From: Candidatus Saccharibacteria bacterium UBA3304
GTDB taxonomy: Bacteria > Patescibacteriota > Saccharimonadia > Saccharimonadales > Saccharimonadaceae
NCBI GenBank assembly: GCA_002361425.1
Contig: DESW01000029.1
Location: forward strand, 1-46,093
Length of the DNA stretch: 46,093 nucleotides
Direction of reading: 5' to 3'
The notes beneath the pieces are model-generated. The model worked only from the letters and a program-made list of their open reading frames with translations, was not told the origin of the DNA and made no database searches. Below, one piece after another: positions 8,467 to 16,159 of this stretch (the stretch's first letter is position 1; every line of letters begins with the position of its first letter). A program made the position numbers and the translations under genes.

Positions 8467-9422
8467 TGCTAGCGTTAAACATTTTTCTACTAATCATTGG
8501 GTTAGTGGCGCTAGTGAAGGCGTCTGACGTTTTTGTGGATGCGGCGTCGTCGTTCGCGACGCGTTTGCGCGTGCCAAAGATGTTGGTGGCGCTGACGATT
8601 GCGGCATTCGGCACTTGCGCGCCGGAGCTCGCGATTTCGTTCACGTCGATTGCGCGTGGCGATGTTGATATGACGCTGGCGAATGTGATTGGCTCTTGTA
8701 TCGTGAATATTCTTTTGATTGTTGGTATAGCAACGATCGTGAAGCCAATAGAAGTGCGAGAGCAGACTGTAAAGCGCGAGCTGCCGTTACTCGTGCTAGT
8801 TACGGGTGCTTTCTTCGTGACGTTAAATGACTCGATTTTTTTGAACCGTCCGAATGGATTGGGGCGCTGGGATGCGCTAGTATTGCTTGCGCTGTTTGGT
8901 GTGTTTATGGCGTATATCTTCTTTGCAGTGCATGTACGCAAGGTGAAGCGTGGACGTTTGCCGAAAACAAAGTATACTATGGGCCAGTCGTTAATTTATA
9001 TCGTGCTTAGCATTGTTACGATAGTTCTCGCGGCGGACATTGTGGTAGATAATGCAGTGGAATTTGCGGGTGCAATTGGGATTTCACAGAAAATTATTGC
9101 GATGACGGCGATTGTGATTGGCACGTCTTTGCCGGAACTAACGATGACGGTTGGTGCGGCGAAGAAGGGTGAATTTGATTTGGCGGTAGGCAATATTATT
9201 GGCACGAATATTTTTAATATCTGTATTGTGCTTGGTTTACCGACGCTTGTCTTTGGCGGTTTCGAATCGAATGCGTTTGGCCTTATTGATACCTTAGTTG
9301 TGTTAGCCGCGGCGCTTGCTTATTATGTATTTGGTCGTAGTAATAAGCGTCTTACGCGCAAAGAAGGGATCTTTATGGTGATGTTATTTGCGGCTTATTA
9401 TTCATACGTTCTCTTTGGATAA
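8466..9422 (+). CDS. Calcium/cation exchanger of the CaCA (YrbG-like) family
   Basis: A 318-residue inner-membrane antiporter with about ten hydrophobic segments. Both signature alpha repeats are intact. Alpha-1 near residue 48 reads FGTCAPELAIS with GDVDMTLANVIGSCIVNI. Alpha-2 near 220 reads IGTSLPELTMTV with GEFDLAVGNIIGTNIFNI. The acidic residues (Glu in each PEL motif) that bind the cation are present. The family exchanges Ca2+ (or another cation) for Na+ or H+. The start codon shares one base with the stop of the adhesin gene, so the two should be translationally coupled. The coupling to a protein with a calcium-loop-like domain is suggestive but unproven. Confidence 0.9.
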   Translation: MLALNIFLLIIGLVALVKASDVFVDAASSFATRLRVPKMLVALTIAAFGTCAPELAISFTSIARGDVDMTLANVIGSCIVNILLIVGIATIVKPIEVREQTVKRELPLLVLVTGAFFVTLNDSIFLNRPNGLGRWDALVLLALFGVFMAYIFFAVHVRKVKRGRLPKTKYTMGQSLIYIVLSIVTIVLAADIVVDNAVEFAGAIGISQKIIAMTAIVIGTSLPELTMTVGAAKKGEFDLAVGNIIGTNIFNICIVLGLPTLVFGGFESNAFGLIDTLVVLAAALAYYVFGRSNKRLTRKEGIFMVMLFAAYYSYVLFG

Positions 9423-9455
9423 AAATACCGCTCCTTGTAAGGGGCGGTATTTTCG
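9423..9455. terminator. Bidirectional terminator between two convergent genes
   Basis: AATACCGC / GCGGTATT stem with T runs on both strands (AAAAATACC on the left, GGTATTTTCG on the right). It serves the exchanger (+) and the beta-repeat protein (-). Confidence 0.75.
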
Positions 9456-9465
9456 TTGTTAGCAA

Positions 9466-11433
9466 TTAGTGCTTCTTGCTACGAATGAATCCGATAACTG
9501 CGACAGTGAGACCGGCTATGGATGCTATGCTGAGCTTAATGTAGTCGATGATGTTATCGTAGGTCTTTGGTGAATTAGGAGTATCCGGGGCGTCTGGGGT
9601 ATCTGGTGTGTCTGGAGTATCCGGGGTGTCTGGAGTATCCGGGGTGTCTGGAGTATCTGGCTCGGCTTCTTTTCCGGAGATAAGAGCGAAGTTGTTGCCG
9701 TCAGTGTAATTGGCGGTAGTTTCGTGAGTGGTTGCCTCGTTACCTTCGACGGTCGCAGTCATTGTGGTGCCAGAGAGGGAATAGCTTGCGTTAGTGGAAT
9801 CGTTGCCAGGAACGGTCTTTTTGGCAGTAATGTCGTCTCCGAGTTTTTCGACGAGATATTTACTGGAACTAGTGAAGCTAACTGGGGTAATTCCGCGGAA
9901 ATCGTCGAATTCGTTTGTTTGTGGAAGGGCAGGAACTTCGGTGCTGCCGTTTGCAGCGAAAAGGGTGACAGTATCGTCGATAGTAATTGCTGCGCCATAT
10001 TCCTTTACGATTTTGTCGTCGAGGCGCTCGAAGTAGGTACCACCGGTGCCGATCGCGTTAGCGTATTTGCCGCCGATGGCGGTGACGTTGGCTTTGTTGG
10101 TGATGTTAATTTTGTAATATACTGGCTGCCAGTTGTCGCTGTACTGGTATGGCGCGCCAGAGCCGATGCCGGAGCCGGACTTTACGCGATAGCCTGGGCG
10201 GTCGACTGGATCGTAATCGTCGATACTTTCGCCAATGGCGAGAACCTTTGTATTGGCGCCGGAAATATTAATAATGCCGGATTCGTCGCCGTCAGCTTTC
10301 TTTGCGCGATCATAATCGTCATTTTCGGAATAGATAGCTGATGCGACGGCTGTTTCTTCATAACCGCCACCGATGCCTGCGCTACCTAGACCAGTTGCCG
10401 TAATGTCTCCGCCGGTAATATTGATTTTCTGAACGGTGCCACAGTCGCCTGCGCCAATGCCGGCGCCGCTAGGGGTAGGGTTGCTTTCTTCGTATGGTCC
10501 GTATTTGGAGACGATTTTGCCACCGCTAATATTGATGAAGCCGGAGTTTTGGTTCGAACCGCCACCGATGCCAGATGCAAGCATGCCACCATTGGCCTTA
10601 ATGGTGCCGCCGGAAATATTAATCTCGACGTTGTTTAGTGCGATACCGCCATCGCCGCGACCTGAGCCGGTACCAATGCCTGCGCCGCCGCCGACGCGAT
10701 CACTTGCTCCTTCGGCAAGACCGGAGGCGTTAATGGTGCCGTTTTTGATATTGATTTTGCCGTTGAGTGTTTCGTGATAGTCGGGAGATGGTTCATATGC
10801 GACTGTGCCGCCAGTGCCAATGCCTGCGCCGCCGTCGAAATCGTTTTGGTTGCTATTACGCCCCTGGACGCTATCGGTTTTACCGCCCGTAGCGTTAAGG
10901 GTGCCAGTGAAGTCTGAATCAATAGTTACTTCGCCGAAGTCTGGGCCGTAGCTCCAATCCCAAACGCCATCAGATGCGCTACCTCGGCCATCCCATTCGC
11001 TATAGCTGCCGTTGCCGCCAATGCCTGCACCAGTGCCGCATTGGAAACTGCTGTTTTCTTCGCTATTTTGGCTACGACCGCCAAGGACGGTTAGATTGCC
11101 GGAACCTTTTATGATTAGTTTTGCGCTACCTGCGGCATCATAAGTCTTATTATTGTATTTTGGGGAGACGAGGATGCCTGCTGCGCAAGTGCCGCCGTAA
11201 ATGTAGTTGTCGCCCTCGAGGTTTAGGGTGAGGGTGGCGCCAGGTTGAATTGTGATACCGGCGAGCTGCTTTGAGCTTCTGGCGTCGACAATAGCGTTAC
11301 TTAGCGTTATTTCGTCATCAGAAGTAACATTGAACGGTGCGACTGTATCGCTGTAGCTTGCTGCGCTTGCGAGTGGGGCAATGCTTGAAGCTACCAAAAT
11401 AGCGGTAGATATGACATATTTGCTCTTGTGCAT
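9466..11433 (-). CDS. Secreted Gly-rich beta-repeat surface protein with sorting-type tail
   Basis: The start is ATG 11433, five bases behind GGGAG; an in-frame TTG at 11448 overlaps that ribosome site and is rejected. The 655-residue product has a signal peptide (SKYVISTAILVASSIAPLAS, then AAS). The central 450 residues carry about ten irregular repeats around GAGIG(T/G)G alternating with INI(S/T)GGxIxAxG. Such repeats typically form right-handed beta-solenoids in surface proteins. A PDT-repeat stalk precedes the tail: NSPKTYDNI, a hydrophobic segment and RSKKH. It is likely an adhesin or surface layer component; the ligand is unknown. A TTGACA promoter lies upstream and the gene converges on the exchanger. 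Confidence 0.8.
   Translation of the reverse strand: MHKSKYVISTAILVASSIAPLASAASYSDTVAPFNVTSDDEITLSNAIVDARSSKQLAGITIQPGATLTLNLEGDNYIYGGTCAAGILVSPKYNNKTYDAAGSAKLIIKGSGNLTVLGGRSQNSEENSSFQCGTGAGIGGNGSYSEWDGRGSASDGVWDWSYGPDFGEVTIDSDFTGTLNATGGKTDSVQGRNSNQNDFDGGAGIGTGGTVAYEPSPDYHETLNGKINIKNGTINASGLAEGASDRVGGGAGIGTGSGRGDGGIALNNVEINISGGTIKANGGMLASGIGGGSNQNSGFINISGGKIVSKYGPYEESNPTPSGAGIGAGDCGTVQKINITGGDITATGLGSAGIGGGYEETAVASAIYSENDDYDRAKKADGDESGIINISGANTKVLAIGESIDDYDPVDRPGYRVKSGSGIGSGAPYQYSDNWQPVYYKINITNKANVTAIGGKYANAIGTGGTYFERLDDKIVKEYGAAITIDDTVTLFAANGSTEVPALPQTNEFDDFRGITPVSFTSSSKYLVEKLGDDITAKKTVPGNDSTNASYSLSGTTMTATVEGNEATTHETTANYTDGNNFALISGKEAEPDTPDTPDTPDTPDTPDTPDTPDAPDTPNSPKTYDNIIDYIKLSIASIAGLTVAVIGFIRSKKH
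9469..9576 (-). other. C-terminal PxTxDxI sorting-type signal of the beta-repeat protein
   Basis: Last 36 residues: NSPKTYDNIIDY, a hydrophobic run and RSKKH. This is the clearest of the three copies and resembles PKTxD-type sortase signals of some Firmicutes. Confidence 0.55.
9588..9660 (-). repeat. PDT-coding tandem repeat
   Basis: An 18-bp unit, GGAGTATCCGGGGTGTCT on the plus strand, is perfect at 9614-9631 and 9632-9649, with degenerate copies on either side. It encodes (Pro-Asp-Thr) repeats, probably a wall-spanning stalk. Slippage here would change stalk length in steps of three or six residues. Confidence 0.85.
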
Positions 11434-11474
11434 ATTTTTGTCTCCCAATGTGTTTTTTTGACCTGTTTAATCTA

Positions 11475-11503
11475 TTTGTAGCAAAGTGCTTATGCTTTGT
11501 CAA
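11475..11503 (-). promoter_or_regulatory. Promoter of the beta-repeat protein gene
   Basis: Minus strand: -35 TTGACA (11498-11503), 17-bp spacer, -10 TACAAA (11475-11480). The leader of about 35 nt carries GGGAGA before the ATG. Confidence 0.6.
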
Positions 11504-11530
11504 GAAAAAAACTCCCGCCCTTTAAAGCGA
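11504..11530 (-). terminator. Terminator overlapping the end of the HAD gene
   Basis: On the minus strand the last codons (CTCTCGCTT) pair with GGCGGGAG and are followed by TTTTTTT, so the stop codon lies inside the hairpin loop region. Confidence 0.65.
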
Positions 11531-12304
11531 GAGTTTTTCAGTGATTAGATTGTGCAGATGTGGTACTCTGCGATGTGCGAGAACGGTTTTTACGACTTCA
11601 GGGTTACCATTTTCGACGACGTAGCCGTTAAAGCTTTCAATCATCGGAATATCGTTTTTGTCGTCGCCAATTGCGATAATGTGTTTGGGGTCATGGACTC
11701 CGATGATATCGAGCAGCTTTTTGGCGCCAGTCGACTTATTAGTGCCGATACGAGTGACCTCTATGATATGTCGCATAGAGCTGCTGACCCAGGGGAGTCT
11801 TGCGTCATCGTTGAACGCGGCATTGCGATAAGTTATAGCGGCAATTTCGTCGTGAAAACTTGACGTTAGTACTTGCTCGGCGGCGACGCAGTCGATTAGG
11901 TCATTGAACCAAAGACGGATTTTGCAAGTGTTCGCCTCAATCAGGGGCGATTCCTTTTCGTCGCTAAAACAGATGAAGGCGTGGTCGTCGGTGTATTTTA
12001 TTGAGTTCAATGCACTTACGAGCCTTCTAGCGAGATCTTTTCCAAATCTGTCCGTATATACTATTTTGCCGTGACAATCTTTGACAATGCTGCCGTCGCA
12101 CAGAATGAGAAAATTGCAGTATTGGTAGCAGTCGGGCCAAGCGGAGACAAGACTTTCTTCGCCTCTACCGGTTGCTATTACGAAGCAATTGTTGGCTTGA
12201 TGCCATTGTTTGATAGCCTCAAGGTTGTCAGTAAAAACTTCGGGACTGCCATGTTCGCACAGGGTGTAATCAAAATCACTAAAAAGAACTGAATTAAAGA
12301 ACAT
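11522..12304 (-). CDS. HAD-superfamily phosphatase, Cof/IIB type
   Basis: A 260-residue soluble hydrolase. All four HAD motifs are visible: motif I SDFDYT with nucleophile Asp10 and Asp12, motif II IATGRG, motif III Lys in GTNKSTGAKKLL, and motif IV IGDDKNDIPM. The large cap between motifs II and III makes it type IIB (Cof/YbiV-like). Such enzymes dephosphorylate sugar phosphates or other small metabolites; the substrate cannot be told. The start ATG 12304 has a perfect AAGGAGGTG ribosome site, and a TTGACA-17-TAAAAT promoter lies upstream. It is divergent from the MazG-like gene. Confidence 0.85.
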   Translation of the reverse strand: MFFNSVLFSDFDYTLCEHGSPEVFTDNLEAIKQWHQANNCFVIATGRGEESLVSAWPDCYQYCNFLILCDGSIVKDCHGKIVYTDRFGKDLARRLVSALNSIKYTDDHAFICFSDEKESPLIEANTCKIRLWFNDLIDCVAAEQVLTSSFHDEIAAITYRNAAFNDDARLPWVSSSMRHIIEVTRIGTNKSTGAKKLLDIIGVHDPKHIIAIGDDKNDIPMIESFNGYVVENGNPEVVKTVLAHRRVPHLHNLITEKLSL

Positions 12305-12328
12305 AAGCCCACCTCCTTATAAGCTGTT

Positions 12329-12357
12329 ATTTTATCATTTTTATGGTGTTTTGTCAA
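12329..12357 (-). promoter_or_regulatory. Promoter of the HAD gene
   Basis: Minus strand: -35 TTGACA (12352-12357), 17-bp spacer, -10 TAAAAT (12329-12334). It lies beside the plus-strand -10 box of the MazG-like gene (TATAAT, 12365-12370). Confidence 0.7.
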
Positions 12358-12364
12358 TGAAGGG

Positions 12365-12370
12365 TATAAT
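12365..12370 (+). promoter_or_regulatory. -10 box of the MazG-like gene
   Basis: TATAAT preceded by AGGG; no good -35 at 17 bp. The leader is about 20 nt with GGAG at 12384-12387. Confidence 0.5.
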
Positions 12371-12395
12371 GGATAAAGAATTAGGAGCACGAGTT

Positions 12396-12695
12396 ATGAC
12401 CTCAAAAGAGTTACAGAAACGCATCTACGATAACAAAGTAAAACATAATTTTAACCTGACGAATATCGAGCAGGAATTCTGTCTACTTTATGGGGAAGTT
12501 GGTGAGGCGTATGACGCTTGGCTAAAGAAGAAGGGGAAGGACGAGCTTGGTTCGGAATTAGCAGATATCGCAATTTATCTTTATGGTTTGGCGGAATTGC
12601 TGGACTACGATCTTGGCGCTGAAATGGAGAAGAAGATGGCAATTAATGAGAAGCGTGTCTATAAGAAAGTTAAAGGCGTATTAGTAAAGGAATAA
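12396..12695 (+). CDS. MazG-like NTP pyrophosphohydrolase
   Basis: The start is ATG 12396 behind GGAG; an upstream in-frame ATG at 12351 would precede the likely promoter. The 99-residue, all-helical protein has the metal-binding pattern of the MazG/dUTPase-2 fold: Glu34-x-x-Glu37 (YGEVGEAYDAW) and Glu54-x-x-Asp57 (SELADIAIYLYG). The family hydrolyses nucleoside triphosphates to monophosphates plus pyrophosphate, often as house-cleaning. The basic C-terminus may help tetramer formation. Single-domain forms like this occur in many small genomes; substrate unknown. Confidence 0.75.
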   Translation: MTSKELQKRIYDNKVKHNFNLTNIEQEFCLLYGEVGEAYDAWLKKKGKDELGSELADIAIYLYGLAELLDYDLGAEMEKKMAINEKRVYKKVKGVLVKE

Positions 12696-12716
12696 AAAAA
12701 GCCCCGAAAGGCTTGA
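12694..12716 (-). terminator. Terminator of tRNA-Val
   Basis: Minus strand: AAGCC, short loop, GGGCTTTTTTT. It overlaps the stop codon region of the convergent MazG-like gene. Confidence 0.6.
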
Positions 12717-12718
12717 TA

Positions 12719-12795
12719 TGGTGGGTTGTGAGGGATTTGAACCCCCGACCCTCTCGGTGTAAACGAGATGCTCTAGCCAGCTGAGCTAACAACCC
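12719..12795 (-). tRNA. tRNA-Val (anticodon UAC)
   Basis: Minus strand: acceptor GGGTTGT/ACAACCC, D-arm GCTC/GAGC, anticodon stem TCTCG/CGAGA around TTTACAC, T-arm with TTCAAAT, discriminator A and an encoded CCA. Anticodon TAC reads GUA and, with wobble, other Val codons. Confidence 0.96.
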
Positions 12796-12815
12796 ATACA
12801 CGGCATTATAACACA

Positions 12816-12843
12816 AAAAGAGACCGGACGGAAGCCCGGTCTC
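12816..12843 (-). terminator. Terminator of the DUF1704 gene
   Basis: Minus strand: GAGACCGG / CCGGTCTC stem followed by TTTTT (12816-12820). Confidence 0.75.
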
Positions 12844-12870
12844 GATAAGGCTCGAGAAAGCCTTAGTTTT

Positions 12871-14112
12871 TTATGAAAGGAGTTGCCATTTAACGTATCC
12901 GACGGCATCAAGATTAGTGTAGGTAGGTTTTAATTCGCAAACTGCAGCAAGAGCGGTGATTTCATCGAGCGTCATGCTAGCGAAGCTTCTAAAAAGGGGG
13001 CTTACCTGCTGAGCGATATCGTAACCGCCCATATAAACGTAATCTTTGCTAAAGCTATATCCGCCGAGTTCAGTGTTGGTGCTACCTCTCATGATGCGAT
13101 AGGTAGTAGTCCAAGCGCCTTTGAGTGCTTCTTCTTCAGTCTGGCCCATGTCGAAACGCATATCTTTGATTAACTTGGCGATTTCGGCAAAGTCTGAACC
13201 ACGACGAGCCTGATCGCAAGCGATAGTCGCGTAAGGCATCGGAAGGGCCTCTGGGCCATTGATACTTACGTCGCTAATCTTTGCGACTCCTTCATAAAAG
13301 AGTTCGTCATCGCTTTTTGCGATGACGGGGTAAAGTGGAGCGAGTGGTGAATCAGCGCCAAGAATCTGCTTAACGAGTTCTTTGCAGTTTTCGCTGCCGA
13401 GTAGGTGACACTCAATCTCGTGGCCGATGAGCTCGAGTAATTTGAGGCCATTAACCTTGCGTGTGGCAGGGACACCGACGAGCGGTCTACCGGTGAGGTT
13501 CTTGTCGCGGACATCGATTGAAGTGAACTGGTCACCGACTTCGATAGTCCAGCTGTCGATGCCATAGTGGTTGATTACCTCTGTAAACCAGTAACCAATC
13601 GTCTCTGCATCGAACTGCATTGCCTTGAGCGCCTTCTGGTCTTTCTTGGTGAAGCGTGACTTTTTGGCGTAAGGAATGATTTCGCCGTTGACGATCTGAT
13701 AGGCACGATAAGCCTGATTGTTGGAAGGGAAGCCGTAAATCTTTCGGCTGAGGTTGCATACTTCATTGTCGTCTCCGAGCAAGATGCTTGCGGCGATTTC
13801 CGTGGCAGTAATGGCATTGTTGATGCGGCTGAGTAGAATCTTTTTGATGACTTTTTCTGCGTCAGTCTCAGGGATGAGGCCATTGGCGAGCGTTGCTCTT
13901 GCGGCGGTCAGTTCGAAGTTGTGGCTGGAAGCTTCCTTTAGGGCTTCGCGATTGTAAAGAAAATACGGGTTGGTAAAGAGGCCGATTTTGGCGCGGTCTA
14001 ACCAACGAGCTTTCTCGTCGGCCACGTTGATAGGGGTGACGAGCTCAACAGGGTTAAGTCTGATGATGATGTCTGCGAGTGACTGAAAACGGGTGTCGAC
14101 TGAATACTTCAT
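12871..14112 (-). CDS. DUF1704-family (MATCAP/KIAA0895-like) zinc metallopeptidase
   Basis: A 413-residue protein without signal peptide. The N-terminal block (LNPVELVTPINVADEKARWL through NPYFLYN) and the motif GHEIECHLLGSEN match the DUF1704 family. HEIECH is a HExxxH zinc site, and a downstream Glu in FYEGVAKISD is a candidate third ligand. In animals the family (MATCAP) removes the C-terminal residue of tubulin. Bacterial members are uncharacterised and often called 'QEGLA motif' proteins. The start ATG 14112 has AAGGAG upstream and a TTGACT-17-TATAAT promoter with a roughly 80-nt leader containing a CTCGC..GCGAG hairpin. Its bacterial substrate is unknown. Confidence 0.7.
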   Translation of the reverse strand: MKYSVDTRFQSLADIIIRLNPVELVTPINVADEKARWLDRAKIGLFTNPYFLYNREALKEASSHNFELTAARATLANGLIPETDAEKVIKKILLSRINNAITATEIAASILLGDDNEVCNLSRKIYGFPSNNQAYRAYQIVNGEIIPYAKKSRFTKKDQKALKAMQFDAETIGYWFTEVINHYGIDSWTIEVGDQFTSIDVRDKNLTGRPLVGVPATRKVNGLKLLELIGHEIECHLLGSENCKELVKQILGADSPLAPLYPVIAKSDDELFYEGVAKISDVSINGPEALPMPYATIACDQARRGSDFAEIAKLIKDMRFDMGQTEEEALKGAWTTTYRIMRGSTNTELGGYSFSKDYVYMGGYDIAQQVSPLFRSFASMTLDEITALAAVCELKPTYTNLDAVGYVKWQLLS

Positions 14113-14195
14113 AAAAGCATTCTCCTTTCATGTAAAAGTACTTTGTTGTTGATGGGTTGCAACAAAAAATCTTCTCGCGATGCGAGTATTTATAT

Positions 14196-14224
14196 ATTAT
14201 AGCACACTTAGCCTGAAAAGTCAA
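14196..14224 (-). promoter_or_regulatory. Promoter of the DUF1704 gene
   Basis: Minus strand: -35 TTGACT (14219-14224), 17-bp spacer ending in TGC, -10 TATAAT (14196-14201). The leader holds a CTCGC-atc-GCGAG hairpin near 14174-14187. Confidence 0.7.
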
Positions 14225-14259
14225 TGAATGAAGAGTTTGCTAACGGGGGTGAATAGTGG

Positions 14260-14265
14260 TAAAAT
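14260..14265 (+). promoter_or_regulatory. Extended -10 promoter of thrS
   Basis: GTGGTAAAATAG: the TAAAAT box is preceded by TGG, a form repeated before many genes in this window. No -35 is needed for such a promoter. The leader is about 28 nt with AAAGGG before the ATG. Confidence 0.55.
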
Positions 14266-14299
14266 AGACAGGTAAATTTTAATCAAAGAAAGGGCAGCG

Positions 14300-16048
14300 A
14301 TGTCAGAAGAATTAGTCATGAAGCAACGTCATACGCTCAGCCATATTATGGCCGCGGCGATTAAGCAGGTCTATTCTGACACAACAACACTTCAGTTTGG
14401 TGTAGGCCCTGCAATTGATAACGGCTTTTATTACGATATCGACTTCGGTGGCGTTAAGGTCTCCGATGAAGATTTGAAGAAGATTGAGAAGGTAATGCGC
14501 AAGATTATTGCACAGAAATTGCCTGTGGTTTATAGCGAGAAGTCTCGCGCTGAGGCTTTGAAATGGGCAGAGGAGAACGGCCAGAAGTTTAAGGCTGAGC
14601 TCATTAATGATTTGCCAGAGGACGAGACGATTTCTTTCTATACGCTTGGCGAGTTTGAAGATCTTTGCAAGGGTCCTCACGTAGAAGATACCGGCAAGGT
14701 TGGCGCATTTAAGCTAGAGAAAGTTGCTGGCGCTTACTGGCGCGGTGACGAGAAGCGCGAGATGCTTACTCGTATCTATGGTCTCGCATTCGAGACTCAG
14801 GAAGAGCTTGACGAATACGTCAAGAAACAGGAAGAAGCAAAACAGCGCGATCACCGCAAGCTTGGTAAAGAACTCGATTTGTTCTGTTTCTCGGAGCTTG
14901 TTGGTTCTGGTTTGCCAATGTTCACTCCTCGCGGTACGATTCTTCGCGATATTTTGAACGATTTTGCTCAGAGCTATCGCCTAAAGAACGGTTATCAGAA
15001 GGTCTGCATTCCTCATATTGCCTTGGTTGACCTCTACAAGACCTCTGGTCACTATGAAAAATTCCCAGAGATGTTGCAGTTTGTTAGCCAGGAATCCGGC
15101 GATCATCTCGCCTTGAAGCCAGTAAACTGCCCGCATCATTCGCAGATTTATGCTTCTCAGCCACGTTCTTACAAGGATTTGCCAATTAAGTATCTTGAAA
15201 CGACGATGGTTTATCGCGATGAGCGCAAGGGTGAGCTTGGCGGTCTTAGCCGCGTTCGTTCGATCACTCAGGATGACTCGCACGTCTTTGCAACTGAGGA
15301 CCAGATTGGTCAGGTCTTTGGTGAGCTGATTGCTTCCGCTCAGGATCTCTATGAGCGCATTGGCATGAAGTTGCATCTACGCCTTAGCTTCCGCGATGAC
15401 GGCGACGGTTACACTGGTACGCCAGAGATGTGGGAGAAGGCCCAGAATGCAATTCAGGCAATGGCTGATGAGCACAAGATTGAATACTTTATTGGTATCG
15501 GCGAGGCTGCAATGTATGGTCCAAAGATGGACTTCATGGCAACGGATGCCTTGGGCCGCGAATGGCAGGTTGCAACGGTCCAGCTCGATTACGCAACGCC
15601 AACTCGCTTTGGTCTCGAGTATACCGATGCTGACGGCAGCAAGAAGACTCCTGTCATGATTCACTGTGCATTGGTCGGTTCGATTGAGCGCTTTATGAGT
15701 GTGCTTATTGAGCATACGGCTGGTTGGTTCCCATTCTGGATGGCGCCAGAACAGCTCCGTATCTTGACTGTTAACGATTCCGTAAATGAATACGTTGGCA
15801 AGATTAAGGCTGAGCTAGAGGGCTTTGAACTCGATATTCCTATCGAGCACAACAAGCTTCGCATGACGGTTGATGATCGCAACGAAAGCCTTGGTAAGAA
15901 GATTCGCGAGGCGACCAAGATGAAGATTCCTGTAGTTTTGATTGTTGGTCCTAAGGATGTCGAAGCCGGTGAGGTTTCTGTACGTCTTCGCGACTCCGAA
16001 GAGAAGGTTAAGCTCGCAGAGCTCAAAGATTTCTTGAAGAATCTTTAG
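14300..16048 (+). CDS. thrS: Threonyl-tRNA synthetase lacking the TGS domain
   Basis: Charges tRNA-Thr with threonine. The 582-residue protein starts directly in the N2 editing domain (RHTLSHIMAAA, the HxxxH zinc-like editing motif near residues 11-15), so the N-terminal TGS domain of full-length enzymes is absent. The class II core follows: NCPHH with the zinc-binding Cys, motif 2 YRDERKGELGGLSRVR with TQDDSHVF, and motif 3 around VGSIERFMSVLIEH. The C-terminal anticodon-binding domain has RILTVNDSV, and the segment KIPVVLIVGPKDVEAGEVSVR is typical. Loss of TGS is seen in other small genomes. Start ATG 14300 has AAAGGG upstream. Four tRNA-Thr gene copies or fragments lie in the same window. 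Confidence 0.97.
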   Translation: MSEELVMKQRHTLSHIMAAAIKQVYSDTTTLQFGVGPAIDNGFYYDIDFGGVKVSDEDLKKIEKVMRKIIAQKLPVVYSEKSRAEALKWAEENGQKFKAELINDLPEDETISFYTLGEFEDLCKGPHVEDTGKVGAFKLEKVAGAYWRGDEKREMLTRIYGLAFETQEELDEYVKKQEEAKQRDHRKLGKELDLFCFSELVGSGLPMFTPRGTILRDILNDFAQSYRLKNGYQKVCIPHIALVDLYKTSGHYEKFPEMLQFVSQESGDHLALKPVNCPHHSQIYASQPRSYKDLPIKYLETTMVYRDERKGELGGLSRVRSITQDDSHVFATEDQIGQVFGELIASAQDLYERIGMKLHLRLSFRDDGDGYTGTPEMWEKAQNAIQAMADEHKIEYFIGIGEAAMYGPKMDFMATDALGREWQVATVQLDYATPTRFGLEYTDADGSKKTPVMIHCALVGSIERFMSVLIEHTAGWFPFWMAPEQLRILTVNDSVNEYVGKIKAELEGFELDIPIEHNKLRMTVDDRNESLGKKIREATKMKIPVVLIVGPKDVEAGEVSVRLRDSEEKVKLAELKDFLKNL

Positions 16049-16057
16049 TGGTATAAG

Positions 16058-16088
16058 AGCCGCAGAATATTGATTTCTGCGGCTTTTT
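16058..16088 (+). terminator. Terminator of thrS, abutting the next promoter
   Basis: AGCCGCAGAA / TTCTGCGGCT stem followed by TTTTT. The T run continues directly into GTGGTATAATA, the extended -10 of the next gene (TATAAT 16093-16098). Confidence 0.85.
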
Positions 16089-16092
16089 GTGG

Positions 16093-16098
16093 TATAAT
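16093..16098 (+). promoter_or_regulatory. Extended -10 promoter of the first small membrane protein gene
   Basis: TTTTTGTGGTATAATATAG, fused to the thrS terminator. The leader is about 55 nt with GGAG at 16151-16154. Confidence 0.6.
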
Positions 16099-16159
16099 AT
16101 AGAATGTTAGCGTGTAACTAATGTATTTTGAAAAATCGGTTCGGTCAGAAGGAGCGAAA

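Noticed and set aside
9588..9660. CRISPR-like direct repeats
   Set aside because: The repeats are in frame and encode Pro-Asp-Thr with no unique spacers. No CRISPR array was seen in the window.
9724..10777. Long plus-strand open frames opposite the beta-repeat gene
   Set aside because: They are shadows created by the Gly-rich repetitive coding on the minus strand; no ribosome sites.
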